A DNA stretch of 64,000 bases, taken from contig JAXRKP010001732.1 of NCBI GenBank assembly GCA_037039925.1, positions 32,501 through 96,500 of the forward strand, written 5' to 3'. Below, piece after piece: positions 23,701 to 35,479 of this stretch (positions within the stretch are counted from its first letter, which is position 1; each line of letters begins with the position of its first letter). The position numbers and the translations under genes are program-made. The DNA is from Doris montereyensis. Taxonomy: Eukaryota; Mollusca; Gastropoda; Nudibranchia; Dorididae. The notes under the pieces were generated by a model. That model did not search any database and was not told where the DNA came from. It saw only the letters and a list, made by a program, of their open reading frames with translations.

Positions 23701-23702
23701 AA

Positions 23703-23712
23703 AGAAGAAAGC

Positions 23713-23768
<56 letters not shown>

Positions 23769-23804
23769 AAAAGAAGAAAGAAAGCAAAAAAGAAAGAAAG
23801 AAAA

Positions 23805-23836
<32 letters not shown>

Positions 23837-23895
23837 AATAAAGAAAGAAAGAAAAGAAAGAAACAAAGCAAGAAACAAAGAAAGAAAGAAAGAAA

Positions 23896-23934
<39 letters not shown>

Positions 23935-23955
23935 CAAGAAAGAAAGAAAGAAAGC

Positions 23956-23999
<44 letters not shown>

Positions 24000-24026
24000 A
24001 AAAAAGAAAGAAAGAAAGAAAGAAAG
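23703..24026. repeat. (GAAA)n tail of LINE A copy 2
   Basis: About 324 bp of GAAA with occasional GCAA or AAAAA interruptions, purine-only on the plus strand apart from rare C and T. It begins directly at the LINE 3' end. Long Lys/Glu/Arg or Phe/Leu/Ser readings are artefacts. Confidence 0.95.
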
Positions 24027-24193
24027 GTTGCATGCGTAGAATCTAGTTGTACACGTCACGAAACATACACATAAGAAGTATGGAAAATGGGTAATTACCA
24101 CCTCCCTCCCCCTTCATTTCTTCTCCTACTGATTTGTTAATTTTTAACAGGAGACAAGAATGAGAAAAAACCAAAATATCCTTTCTATCACCT

Positions 24194-24565
24194 CACGCTC
24201 TATGTATGTGTATGAGAGTATGTATATTTGTATGTACGTAAGTTCGTCCGTATGTATGTATATATGTGTGTCTGTTTGTATGTACATAAGTTCGCCTGTA
24301 TGTATGTATGTATGTCTGTCTCTCTGTCTGTATGTACATAAGAGAGCCCGTGTATGTATGTGTGTATGTATGTATGTATGTATATATGTATGTATGTGTG
24401 TGTATGTATGTGTGTGTTGTGTATGTATGTATATGTGTATGTATGTGTTGTGTTGTGTGTGTATGTATGTGTATGTATGTAAAGATGTGTGTTGGTGTGT
24501 GTAGATGTATGTATATGTGTGTGTTATGTATGTATGCATGTATGTATGTATGTATTTATGTAAGT
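24194..24565. repeat. (TATG)n/(TGTA)n microsatellite
   Basis: Imperfect TATG/TGTG repeats of about 370 bp with several GTTCG-containing interruptions. Confidence 0.9.
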
Positions 24566-24587
24566 AGGATAAAATGGAAGTCCTGCA

Positions 24588-24745
24588 TGCAGATCACAGC
24601 AATGTGTGCACGTTAAAGATCCTTGGCTATTTGTTTACTAGGGCAGTTGTAAAACAAAACCATTCATATTCACAACAACAAAAACTGAAATTGCCTTAGA
24701 TGTGGATGTGGGCAAATCAAATCAAATAAAGAAGCTAATGTGAAT
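24588..24745 (+). mobile_element. tRNA-derived SINE, 3' portion
   Basis: It contains GCAGATCACAGCAATGTGTG, CACGTTAAAGATCCTTGGCT, AGGGCAGTTGTAAAACAAAA and ends GGGCAAATCAAATCAAATAA. It matches the core-to-3'-end part of the copies at 38915-39243 and 61990-62290. The tRNA head is missing. Confidence 0.6.
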
Positions 24746-24754
24746 TTGTGTTCA

Positions 24755-25008
24755 TGTACAGCCCCTACACTAACCAATGAGTACTGAATGTACTACAGCC
24801 CATACGCTAACCAATGAGTATGTACTACAACCCCTGAATGTGTTGAATGTACACAGCCCATACGCTAACCAATGAGTACTGAATGTACTACAGCCCATAC
24901 GCTAACCAATGAGTACTGAATGTACTAGACTACAACCCATACGCTAACCAATGAGTACTGAATGAACTACAGCCCCTACGCTAACCAATGAGTACTGAAT
25001 GTACTGTT
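24755..25008. repeat. 37-bp tandem array (about 7 copies)
   Basis: The unit is CAGCCCATACGCTAACCAAT, GAGTACTGAATGTACTA. Two units carry deletions. It lies directly after the SINE 3' end. Confidence 0.9.
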
Positions 25009-25888
25009 TTGTTTTATACTTCAGTAGTCTGTATTGGAGTTCACTACGTCGGTAGGGCAACATGGGAAATGTTGAACACATACTGAAAATGGCAAGCGTA
25101 AAAACCAAAAGAAAACATTACAATGAAGGGTTTGTTGAAGAACATCATGCGTGGGCAGAGGAGGGATTGAAGGAGGAGGGAGGGATGCGTGGAGGGGGGC
25201 AGGAAAATAAGAAAGTGTTCAAGTTTATAAGGGTTGAAAGTAGATTTGGGCCAGAGTTATACTAAACCCGTCCGTTGCCGCCGCACACCTAATTATATTA
25301 ACCCCGGCTTTCGCCGTCTGAATGTATATACTTGATACACAGACCATTGTAAATTTCTTTCATTCTTGGAAATGACGCTGACTAGGAAGCAGAAATTAGC
25401 ATTTTGGCTATGGTGGAAAAATAGAAGAAGACGAACACATAGATATCGCAGCATATATCTGTACGTCCTATTAACAATTTCATTCCATAGTTTCATCACG
25501 TAATCTCTGTTACTATAGTTTCTGTCCCCTTGTTATAAATAGCAGGCCTTGTTTGGACTGCCACAATAAGATCATCGTCATTTAAAGAAGTGGTAAACAT
25601 TATAATAAAAAAAGCGTGTGTAGTGGGCCTCTATAGGGAGCCGAGTTGGTCAATAGTAGCATCGTAGGGGTGAAAATTCCCGCAAAAAAAAACAAAGCAA
25701 AAATTAAACATCAAAATTAACAAATAGTCAGATGCGGATTTTGACTCGATTCCAGGTTTTTCTATATGCTGATTTCATTTATGACATCTTAAAACTGATT
25801 TGAAGCAATATTTTGGTTTTAAATTTTTGATAAAAACATCCCTGCTGGCGTTTCCGGTCATTAGTCATCGCACCAAGCCATCCTGTTC
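25009..25888. other. Unique DNA
   Basis: Short frames at 25062-25265 (plus) and 25293-25499 (minus) show no recognisable domain. A possible acceptor (TTTTATACTTCAG) ends at 25024 and a GTAGGG lies 27 bp later, too little to call an exon. Confidence 0.4.
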
Positions 25889-26126
25889 CTTACAGGCGGG
25901 TGAAAATGTGACACGATGCACCACGTCTGCCGGCGTAATTTGACAAGTTGACGGGGGCTGTATAAGTATCTTGCCCGTTAAATTCTCTTCGATGAACTAA
26001 CACGTAACTCACTGCATTAAGTTTTCCTTGCAATCCGGCTGTTTGACACCGTGAAACGGTCTTAATATAATTCTGGTAATGACCGAGGATACAAATTGAA
26101 TTCTTGGAATCGATACTGCTAGACAT
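25889..26126 (-). CDS. Candidate first coding exon, unknown product
   Basis: The minus strand is open from an ATG at 26126 with A at -3 (CACAATGTCT). About 78 codons of non-repetitive, balanced composition follow: MSSSIDSKNSICILGHY, later LNAVSYVLVHRREFNGQ and YTAPVNLSNYAGRRGASC. It ends at CTGTAAGG, so the frame either stops at TAA or splices at T|GTAAGG (phase 2). About 100 bp upstream on the minus strand is AAAATATATATCC, a possible TATA element, and a short upstream ATG frame (12 codons with the stop) overlaps the start. I do not recognise the protein. Sequence quality argues for coding more than most frames here, but a decayed transposon ORF is possible. Confidence 0.3.
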
Positions 26127-26530
26127 TGTGGTGATGGTACAGTGCCGTGTTCATGTTGCAAAGTACGACAGTTGAGCTGGAATATGAGCAGTTCGATTAA
26201 GTTGGAGAAACCGGATATATATTTTTAGACGCATTTCTAGGACGGAGGTGTAGGGGCATAGCGCATTGCTTAGCCAAAATAACATTATCAATCAAACTTT
26301 TTGGCAAGCTTCATTGGCCTAATAATCATCAAAAACTGGATACGGTCTTGACAGATCTAGCTCTAAAATCTGGATATCGACTTTATATTTACATATCGAT
26401 ATCTTGCCATCGGTCTTAACAGATATAGCTCTAAAATCTGGATATAATTTTAGAACTAGACAGATCTAGATATGTAATTGTCTAAATCTGTTTGTCCATT
26501 CATCTATATTATACCTATCTGACTATTTAT
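26127..26530. other. Unique AT-rich DNA
   Basis: It contains a partly repeated AGATATAGCTCTAAAATCTG, GATAT (about 26355 and 26422). Possible promoter region for the minus-strand candidate exon; nothing else seen. Confidence 0.35.
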
Positions 26531-26655
26531 TTATGTCATCTTTCTATTCATCTATCTATCTATCTAAATATATATCTATGTATCTATCTATCTATCCATC
26601 TAATTAGTTAGGTAGCTAGCTATCTATGCGTCTGTCTATCTATCTGTCTATTTAT

Positions 26656-26707
<52 letters not shown>

Positions 26708-26813
26708 ATATCTATCTATCTATTTATCTGTATATCTATCTATTTATCTATCTATCTATATATCTATCTATCTATCATATCAATCTATCTATCTATCTAT
26801 CTATCTGTCTATA

Positions 26814-26860
<47 letters not shown>

Positions 26861-26886
26861 ATATCTATCTACCTATCTATCTAAGT
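26531..26886. repeat. (CTAT)n microsatellite
   Basis: About 350 bp of CTAT with TATATC, GTCT and TTTA interruptions. The Ile/Tyr/Leu/Ser reading is an artefact. Confidence 0.95.
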
Positions 26887-27271
26887 ATGTACACTCTATA
26901 CTCATTCCTTCGTACTATTTCAGGCAACATCCACCCATCCCTCGTATTTTGTATTGGCGTCTTCCGGCATAATTTAGATGTAGGGTGTTGGTTTGTGCCC
27001 CTGGTGGGATCTCTAATATGACGTCTTATGTTGACAATCGTGACAGCACAAGGAATGGTTGGCTTGACGTAGTAGATTATTATGAACCAATTACTGTCAT
27101 AGACAGAAGAGCGACAGCGCCCCTTAGCAATATCTAAATCAAAGCTGTGTTGGGCGAAGGAAGGATTTACTCCACTTATTACTTGAACTGTCTGTCATGA
27201 GAAGAATGGAAATAGTAGTGAGGGAACTGATTTGCATGTTGTTGACGATTTTGATTGCGAGTATTTCGATT

Positions 27272-27345
27272 AGGAGGAGGAGAAGGAGGAGGAGGAGGAG
27301 GATGAGGAGGAGGAGGAGGAGGAGGAGGAGGAGGAGATGGAGGAA
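27272..27345. repeat. (GGA)n purine tract
   Basis: AGGAGGAGAAGG leading into mostly GGA triplets, about 74 bp, all purine on the plus strand except for two T. Confidence 0.9.
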
Positions 27346-27454
27346 GATTGATTGATGGGGGTGATTGATTATTATGACGCTATACGTTATGATTGCGAAG
27401 ATAATGATGATGATGGTAATGATGACGAGGATGGTGATGAGGACGAGGATAATG

Positions 27455-28232
27455 ATAATTCAATTTCAATTTCAATTTCAATTTCAATTTCAATTTCAAT
27501 CATCTTTATTGATTCTTTAAAAAAAGGAAATTATACTTGTGTTATCACAATTTCCATTTGAAAAATAAAAGAATACATCAGTTCATTTAAATTAAAAACA
27601 AATTTAGCTTAGTTAATCATTAAATGTTTAGATTTTAGGAGAATACAAAAATTCAAAGGTGGTAAATAAATAGTGCGGTGAAACAACGTACATACTTTTT
27701 TTTTAATTTGTTACAGATAGAATAATTATAGACATTCATTAACTTATCCTAAACCATTCATTCACAATCCATCAATTTACATTTCTTGAACATTGTGAGT
27801 AAAACGCCATTGTGTTTTCAAAGTAAGGTATGGTCAAACTTTCGTATGGCGCTTGGAAGAAAATATCTAAAATATCTCTCAGTGCGGTGTTTTAAATGTA
27901 AAAGTCGACCGCTTCTACAACATGTTTTGGGTATGGGAAAAAGAGGGTGGTGTTATCTCTGAGTGGACTCATGAGTTCGATCTTGCATTGATTCTCATAC
28001 AGATCTTCAAAGTTCTCCGGCTCTACATCATTTATGAGTTTGCCTATGTGTTTCAGTATCCTATTAAATTTCTTCTTTTCTCTATCTCTTAATTTCCTCA
28101 CCATGCACTTATACCAAAATTAATAATACTTTTTATGCAAGCTTAGTGGAAAAGTCTTATTAGAGTGATATCAATTTGAAACTTATAAAGCTTCTCCATA
28201 AAATACATTCTTTTGTTCACGTTCTTTAAAAT
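27455..28232 (-). mobile_element. L2/CR1-like LINE, 3' fragment with (TTGAAA)n tail
   Basis: Minus-strand translation from about 28205 gives RMYFMEKLYKFQIDITLI, then SIINFGISAW, then (27892-28104) DREKKKFNRILKHIGKLI and FEDLYENQCKIEL, then after a frameshift RYFRYFLPSAIRKFDHTLL. This matches the C-terminal pattern of L2/CR1/Rex-type LINEs (RxYFLxKLxxF ... FxIxxWxGN ... RLxxIxxxxxKIIG ... RYxxSFxPxAIRxLN). The AT-rich 3' UTR ends at six or seven copies of TTGAAA (minus strand, 27455-27503), the kind of microsatellite terminus these LINEs have in place of poly-A. Family assignment is by remembered pattern; no database search was possible. Confidence 0.65.
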
Positions 28233-28286
28233 GTTATTTGATTGTTTTTGACAATAATAATTCTTTCAATAATGACAAAAGCGATA

Positions 28287-28298
28287 AAGATGATGATA

Positions 28299-28336
<38 letters not shown>

Positions 28337-28362
28337 ATGTGGATGATGATGATGAGGATGGT
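28287..28362. repeat. (GAT)n microsatellite
   Basis: GATGAT repeats with small interruptions. 28363-29050 is unique DNA; an 81-codon frame at 28694-28939 ending in a Lys run has no recognisable domain. Confidence 0.9.
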
Positions 28363-29054
28363 CATAATGCGGATGGAAAAAAAGAAATGATAAACAGCCG
28401 ACAGTGATAACCACCCCAACTTTAACCAACAAATACAAAATAAAAAAATGTTTTGTGTTAACCTTTCCTCGTACATTAATTCCAACCGTACTTAATAATA
28501 TGTGTACACGCATCAACTTGTGGGGTGACTGAAAAAAAGCATATGAAAGAGAAGGCGATATGAAATAAGAATAGATAACTCGCGGAAAAAAACCCTATAG
28601 ATAAATGAGTTGTCATCCCTTGCCGTGTATCCTAATGATTGCATGCGCATCTTGTAGCCCAGACAGATTAGTCAGCTCATTGCTCTAAAGAAAATGTGGA
28701 AGAGGCAAGGATCAGAGGGGAAGGAAATTGATGTGGCTGGCCACCCATACTTACCACAGAAATTTAGTTCAGGCGTAGAAGACAGCAACTGTTACAGGAT
28801 CGTCAATACTGACGTGAAAGGTCATAATATGTCGAAGGCGCTAGTTCCGGTTGAACTTCTCCTCGACGTGGTCAGTTTTTATCACTGCCCGTTCCATATT
28901 ATGGAGAAGCAAAAAAAGAAAAGAAAAAAAAAGAAATAACGGTTGTTAAAGACTGCAAAGATCATAGAAAGGAAAACGAGGTCAAGAAAAATTCGGTCAC
29001 GTGTTATTAAAGTCAATTTTTTCAGTTATTCAAAAAAATCGAGCCATGATTTTT

Positions 29055-29855
29055 TTTAAATGTTATATCATGGCTTGAAACAAACGTTATATCATGATTT
29101 AAAAAAACCCGTTATATCATGATTTTTAAAAAAAACATGATTTTAAAAACCTTTTATATCATGATTTTTAAAAAACCCCGTTATATTATATCATGATTTA
29201 ATTTTTGTTATATCATGATTTACTTTTGTTATATCATGATTTAATTTTTGTTATATCATGAAATTTTTGTTATATCATGATTTAATTTTTGTTATATCAT
29301 GATTTAATTTTGTTATATCATGATTTAACGTTATATCATGATTTAATTTTTTGTTATATCATGATTTAATTTTGTTATATCATGATTTATCTCATGATTT
29401 AATTTTTATTATATCATGATTTAATTAGATTTTAATTTTGTTATATCATGATTTAATTTTTGTTATATCATGATTTAATTTTGTTATATCATGATTTTTT
29501 TGTTATATCATGATTTAATTTTTTTTATATCATGATTTAATTTTTTATATCTTTTGTTATATCTTGTTATATCATGATTTTTTTTTTATTTGATTTAATT
29601 TTTGTTATATCATGATTTTTTTGTTATATCATGATTTAATTTTTGTTATATCATGATTTTTTTTGTTATATCATGATTTAATTTTTGTTATATCATGATT
29701 TAATTTTTGTTATATCATGATTTATTTTTGTTATTCATGATTAAATTTTGTTATATCATGATTTAATTTTTGTTATATCATGATTTAATTTTGTTATATA
29801 TGAAACAAACGTAAAGACACATGATTTAATTTTTGTTATATCATGATTTAATTCA
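29055..29855. repeat. 22-bp AT-rich satellite (TATATCATGATTTAATTTTTGT)
   Basis: About 36 copies, many with one- to three-base changes in the T run. Each unit carries the palindrome ATCATGAT. The first copies (29070-29180) have longer A runs and CC insertions. Confidence 0.9.
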
Positions 29856-30483
29856 ATACTCTTAATCTAACACTATATTATGTCTTATCAGTTAGGGACA
29901 CCGGAAGAAATCAAATGAATCTATTATTTATAATATGTGGACACGTGGGCATTTTATCATTAACTTCCACGGGTATGGTTGGCGTCTCAAATGTGACAAC
30001 GCAGTCACCATTGATGAGAGATTCCCATGCCACCGTGATCGAATAAGCGACGATTTGACGTCATCGTTTAGAAAGTTTTTTGGGAAATGCATAGCAATGA
30101 AGAGCAAGCATTCATAGTGACCTATTATTCCTTTTCTCATATCTGGACATCGTGTACTGTCCAGCAAATGAATAATGGAATTGACCATAATTAATCCCTT
30201 CCTCCCCCCTTTACCTTGTCAGCGTCAATGAGGCCCCAACAAACCACCCCCTCACCCCCAATCTTGTCAACGCAATCTCCCACCCCCCTCCACCCAAATT
30301 AATCATTGCAAAATACAAATCCCATTTTCAACCAAGTATACCACTCCCAGGCCGTTGAAAAAAACAATTTTTGTACACACAAAAAACATTGATTTGACAC
30401 CGTTGTAAACGAGAGATTTGTGATTCAGTACAAAGAAAGTCTCAATTTTGGCAGACGTAGTTAAAGGAAGAAAGAAATCACAC

Positions 30484-30518
<35 letters not shown>

Positions 30519-31075
30519 GATATACACAAAACAAGAACAACACAAAACACGTGATGGTGAATATGGCACAATACCCTTATAAAGTTTTAATGGAATCCTT
30601 AGGTTACAGAAATACACAGAAATAGGACTAGACTAGAATCTCATATGGACGGGGGGGTGGGGGGGGGGCAAATGTACATCGGGAGAAAGAGATTTCGAGG
30701 GGGGGAGATGTAAATATAAAACAATGGGATCAAGGAGTTGATAGGGTGTAGAAAGTAATTTCGTGTAGATCTGATATTTTATGGCAGAAACCCAATCAGA
30801 TGAGATTCCCATGATGTGTTTCTGTGATAATTTATTTTTTTCACTTCGTCTCTTTTATGGGTTTATCATCAATAACATATTATCTGTTGACGGAATTAAA
30901 ACCCATCATTGTATCTTGTATCAACAGATGAAATTAAATTATTTCTGGGAAAATGAAAAAAAGAGAAACAGTGGGGCCCATGGCTTGCCAAAAGGGATGA
31001 CAAAAGATGTGACATTAATAGCCATTTCTTATTTGATTTCATATTACAAATCCGAACAACTGAGGTCATCTTGGG
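29856..31075. other. Unique DNA with short simple repeats
   Basis: It includes an (AC)n/(GC)n alternating purine-pyrimidine run at 30480-30519 (ACACGCGCGCGCAC) and G-rich runs at 30651-30669 and 30699-30707. Overlapping frames at 29928-30188 (minus) and 29935-30117 (plus) have ordinary composition but no recognisable domain; a TGACGTCA palindrome sits at 30056-30063. Confidence 0.4.
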
Positions 31076-31318
31076 GGCTTGGTAGGTAAACTTACCCACA
31101 GAGTGTTGTGATCTGCACACGGGACCTCGTTTCTATCGTCCGTCTCCGGTGGGACTAGGTGTCGGTCAACTTACCTGGAGCAGGGGAAGGGGGCATTAGA
31201 TTTTACTTGAAAAATCACTAGAAAACTGTTTTAATCTGTCGGCGGGTGCGAAGCCCACATTCTTTGGATTCAGAGGCCATTATCTTGCCTCTGCATAACC
31301 GAGTCGCCAATCTATAGA
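31076..31318 (-). mobile_element. tRNA-derived SINE, copy 2
   Basis: Plus-strand text shows GTGTTGTGATCTGCACACGG, GACCTCGTTTCTATCGTCCG, TCTCCGGTGGGACTAGGTGT, CGGTCAAC, then a spacer and the tRNA-like head in reverse. On the minus strand the head reads GGCGACTCGGTTATGCAGAG, GCAAGATAATGGCCTCTGAA, then B-box-like GTGGGCTTCGCACCC. Best preserved head of the family in this window. Confidence 0.7.
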
Positions 31319-31384
31319 GATGTCCAATGAAATCAAGACACGACCGAGACATCAGCAACTACAATGTAATTAAAGACAGAACTC

Positions 31385-34300
31385 TTGTCTCTAGCCTAGT
31401 AACCACAACGCCTTGTCTCTAGCCTTGTAACCACAACGCCTTGTCTCTAGCCTTGTAACCACAACGACTTGTCTCTAACCTGTAACCACAACACCGTGTC
31501 TTTAACCTTGTAACCACAACGCATTGTCTGTAGCCTTCTTGTCTCTAGCCTTGTAACCAGCGCCGTATCTTTAACCTTGTAACCACAACACCTTGTTTTC
31601 TAGCCATGTAGCCACAATGCCTTGTCTCTAGTCATGTAACCACAACGCCTTGTCTCTAGCCTTGTAACACAACGCCTTGTCTTCTAGCCTTGTAACCACA
31701 ACGCCTTGTCTCTAATCTTGTAACCACAACGCCTTGTCTCTAGCCTTGTAACCACAACACCTTGTCTTTAGCCGTGTAACCAAAACGCCTTGTCTCTAGC
31801 CATGTAACCACAATGCCTTGTGTCTAGCCTCGTAACCACAACGCCTCGTCTCTAGCCTTGTAACCACAACGCCTTGTCTCTAGCCTTGTAACCACAACGC
31901 CTTGTCTCTAATCTTGTAACCACAATGCTTCTCTCTAATCTTCTAACCATGTCCTCTTGTCTCTAACCTTGTAACCACAAAGCCTTGTCTCTAACCTTGT
32001 AACCACAACGCCTTATCTCTAATCTTGTAATCATGTCCTTTTGTCTCTTATCTTGTAACCACAACGCCTTGTCTCTAACCTTGTAACCACAACGCCTTGT
32101 CTCTAACCTTGTAACCACAACGCCTTGTCTCTAACCTTGTAACCATGTCCTTGTCTCTAGCCTTGTCTTGTCTCTAACCTTGTAACCATGGCCATGTCTA
32201 TAATCTTTTAATCATGTCTTCATGTCTCTAACATTGTAACCATGCCTTATTCTCTAATCTTGTAACCATGTCCTCTGTGTCTCTAACCTTGTAACCACAT
32301 CGCTCTTGTCTCTATTCTTGTAACCTTGTAACGTCCTCTTGTCTCTAATATTGTAAACCATGTCCTCTTGTCTCTTTAATCTTCCTGACCATGTCCCCTT
32401 GTCTCTCTTGTAACCATGTCCTCTTGACTCTAATCTTGTAATCATGTTCTCTTATCTTGTAACCACAACTCTAACCTTGTAACCACAACTCATTGTCTCT
32501 AAACTTGTAACCGTGCCTTGTCTTTAATCTTGTAATCATGTCCTTTGTCTCTAATCATGTAACAATGTCCTTCTGTCTCTAATCTTGTAACATGGCCGCT
32601 GTCTATAATCTTTTAATCATGTCTTCATGTCTCTAATCTTGTAACCATGTCCTCTTGTTTCTATTCTTGTAACTATGTCCTCTTGTCTCTATTCTTGTAA
32701 CCATGTCCCTCTGGTCTCCAATCTTGTAACCATGTCCTCTTATCTCTAATCTTGTAACAATGTCCCATTGTCTCTAATCTTGTAACCATGTTCTATTGTC
32801 TCTAATCTTGTAACCATGTTCTCTTGTCTCTAATCTTGTAACCGTGTCCCTTGTCTCTAATCTTATAACCATGTCCACTTGTCTCTAATCTTCTAACTGT
32901 GTCCTCTTGTCTCTAATCTTGTAACCGTGTCCTCTTGTCTCTAATCTTGTAACCGTGTCCTTGTCTCTAATCTTGTAACCGTGTCCTCTTGTCTCTAATC
33001 TTGTAACCATGTCCTCTTGTCTCTAATCTTGTAACTATGTCCTTTTGTCTCTAATCTTGTAACCGTGTCCTTTTGTCTCTAATCTTGTAACCGTGTCCTC
33101 TTGTGTCTCTAATCTTGTAACCGTGTCCTCTTGTCTCTAATCTTGTAACCTTGGCTCTAATCTTATCCCCCTTGTCTCTAATCTTGTAACCGTGTCCTCT
33201 TGTCTCTAATCTTGTAACCGTGTCCATTGTCTCTAATCTTGTAACCATGTCCTCTTGTCTCTAATCTTGTAACCGTGTCCCATTGTCTCTAATCTTGTAA
33301 AATGTCCTGTTGTCTCTAATCTTGTAACCGTGTCACTTTTGTCTCTAATCTTGTAACCGTGTCCTCTTGGCTCTAATCTTGTAACCGTGTCGTCTTGTCT
33401 CTAATCTTGTAACCGTGTCCTCTTGTCCTTTTTGTTCTAATCTTGTAACCATGTCCTCTTGTCTCTAATCTTGTAACCGTGTCCCATTGTCTCTAATCTT
33501 GTAACCGTGTCCCTTCTTGTCTCTAATCTTGTAACCGTGTCCTCTTGTCTCTAATCTTGTAACCATGTCCTAATCTTGTAACCGTGTCCTCTTGGCTCTA
33601 ATCTTCTAACCGTGTGTCCCATTGTCTGTAATCTTGTAACCGTGTCCTGTTGTCTCTAATCTTGTAACCGTGTCCTCTTGTCTCTAATCTTGTAACCTAA
33701 TGTACGTCTTGTCTCTAATCTTCTAACCATGTCCCATTGTCTCTAATCTTGTAACAATGTCCTGTTGTCTCTAATCTTGTAACCGTGTCCCATTGTCTCT
33801 AATCTTGTAACCGTGTCCCTTGTCTCTAATCTTGTAACCGTGTCGTCCTTGTCTCTAATCTTGTAACCATCTAATCTGTAACAATTGTCTCTAATCTGTA
33901 ACCATTGTCTAATCTTCTTGTCGTAATCTTGGAACTATTGTCCTCTTGTCTTGTCTCTAATCTTGTAACCATGTCCTCTTGTCTGTAATCTTGTAACCAT
34001 GTCCTCTTGTCTGTAATCTTGTAACCATGTCCTCTTGTGTCTGTAATCTTGTAATCTCTGTAACCATGTGACAACTCTTGTCTGTAATGTTTTAACCATG
34101 TCGTCTTGTCTCTAATCGTGTAACCGTGTCCCCTTGTCTCTAATCTTGTAACTGTGTCCTCTTGTCTTCAAGCTTGTAACCATGTCTCTTGTGACCGTGG
34201 CCTCTTGTCTCTAATGTTCTAACCGTGTCCTCTTGTTTGTAATCTTATAACCATATCCCCTTGTTTGTAATCTTGTAACCATGTCCTCTTGTCTCTAATA

Positions 34301-34975
34301 TTGTAACCGTGTCCTCTTGTCTGTAATCTTGATACCGTGTCCCATTGTCTCTAATCTTGTAACTATATATTTTTGTCTCTAATCTTGTAACAATGTCCTC
34401 TCTTGTCTCTAATCTTGTAACCATGTCCTCTTGTTTCCAATCTTGTAACCATGTCCTCTTGTTTGTAATCTTGTAACCATGTCCTCTTATCTCTAATTGT
34501 TGTAACCATGTCCCCTTGTTTGCAATGTTGTAACTATGTCCCCTTGTTTGTAATGTTGTAACCATGTGTCCTTGTCTCTAATCTTGTAACCATGTCCCCT
34601 TGTCTCTAATCTTGTAACCATGTCCCTCTTGTTTGTAATCTTGTAACCATGTCCTCTTGTTTCAAATGTTGTAACATGTCCCCTTGTTTCTAATTGTTGT
34701 AACCATGTCCCCTTGTTTGTAATGTTGTAACCAATGTCCCCTGTTTGTAATGTTGTAACCATGTCCTCTTGTTTTGTAATGTTGTAACTATGTCCCCTTG
34801 TTTGTAATGTTGTAACCATGTCCCCTTGTTTGTAATGTTGTAACCATGTCCCCTTGTTTGTAATGTTGTCCATGTCCCCTTGTTTGTAATGTTGTAACCA
34901 TGTCCCTTGTTTGTAAATGTTGTAACCATGTCCCCTTGTTTGTAATGTTGTAACCATATCGCTTATCTTGTAACA
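31385..34975. repeat. 28-bp satellite, about 125 copies in three zones
   Basis: The basic unit is CTTGTCTCTAATCTTGTAAC, CATGTCCT. Zone 1 (to about 32130) is mostly CTAGCCTTGTAACCACAACGCC; zone 2 (to about 34480) is CTAATCTTGTAACCGTGTCC; zone 3 (to the end) is TTTGTAATGTTGTAACCATGTCCC. Many one-base deletions occur. Minus-strand frames reading TRLETRGHGYKI or TTLQTRGHGYN come from this unit, which lacks stops in two or more frames. Confidence 0.95.
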
Positions 34976-35277
34976 ACGAACAAACACATACAACCCACAC
35001 CCTCCCCGGCCACCTCCGCCATCCCCCAAAAAAGAACAAAATCCTCAACGTTATCAGAATAAACCATCTAGACAAAGCATCTACCATAATAATGTATGAC
35101 AGACACGGTGGATTTTGACCCATGCCAGGTGAATGGTGGGCACGTCCAACATTATATCATTATTATTCGAATTCACACTTCTGCTGTGAGTATAACATAA
35201 GAGATATATGAATCATGCTATACAATATTTTTTTCAAGATAATAATTAATATTATATATATATAAAAATGTGTAATG

Positions 35278-35279
<2 letters not shown>
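34976..35279. other. Unique DNA
   Basis: No gene or repeat recognised. Confidence 0.4.

Positions 35280-35345
<66 letters not shown>
35280..35345. repeat. (AT)n microsatellite
   Basis: About 33 AT units, followed by AATAATATATATTATATATA. Confidence 0.95.
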
Positions 35346-35348
<3 letters not shown>

Positions 35349-35479
35349 ATATATATTATATATATGCACACATTCATGATATACATTCATGTTACATCCC
35401 GAGTGATACGAAGAAAGAATAGGAGGCAGATAGGCGTGAACGACAGTATTCCAACTTTTCATAAGAACTGTACAAAATG

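Larger units (their letters stand above)
21621..24026 (+). mobile_element. APE-type LINE family A, copy 2 (5'-truncated)
   Basis: It starts inside the endonuclease-RT linker (AGGATAAAA ... TTATCAGTGAATGATAGCAC, equivalent to about 55101 in copy 3) and runs through the reverse transcriptase and C-terminal region to GGTACAATGGGAACTGATAAA, followed by a ~320-bp (GAAA)n tail. 5' truncation is typical of incomplete target-primed reverse transcription. Stops and frameshifts throughout make it inactive, but its RT core is the best preserved of the three. No duplication is obvious because the 5' end sits in satellite DNA. Confidence 0.9.

Noticed and set aside
26924..27021. Possible exon after TACTATTTCAG, reading NIHPSLVFCIGVFRHNL
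   Set aside because: The acceptor is fair, but the segment is short, the frame has no partner, and coding bias fades after about 20 codons.
31385..34975. CRISPR-like array of ~28-bp repeats
   Set aside because: Units are contiguous with no unique spacers, sit in an animal genome context, and have no cas-like genes nearby. The same holds for the 29-, 30- and 35-bp arrays.
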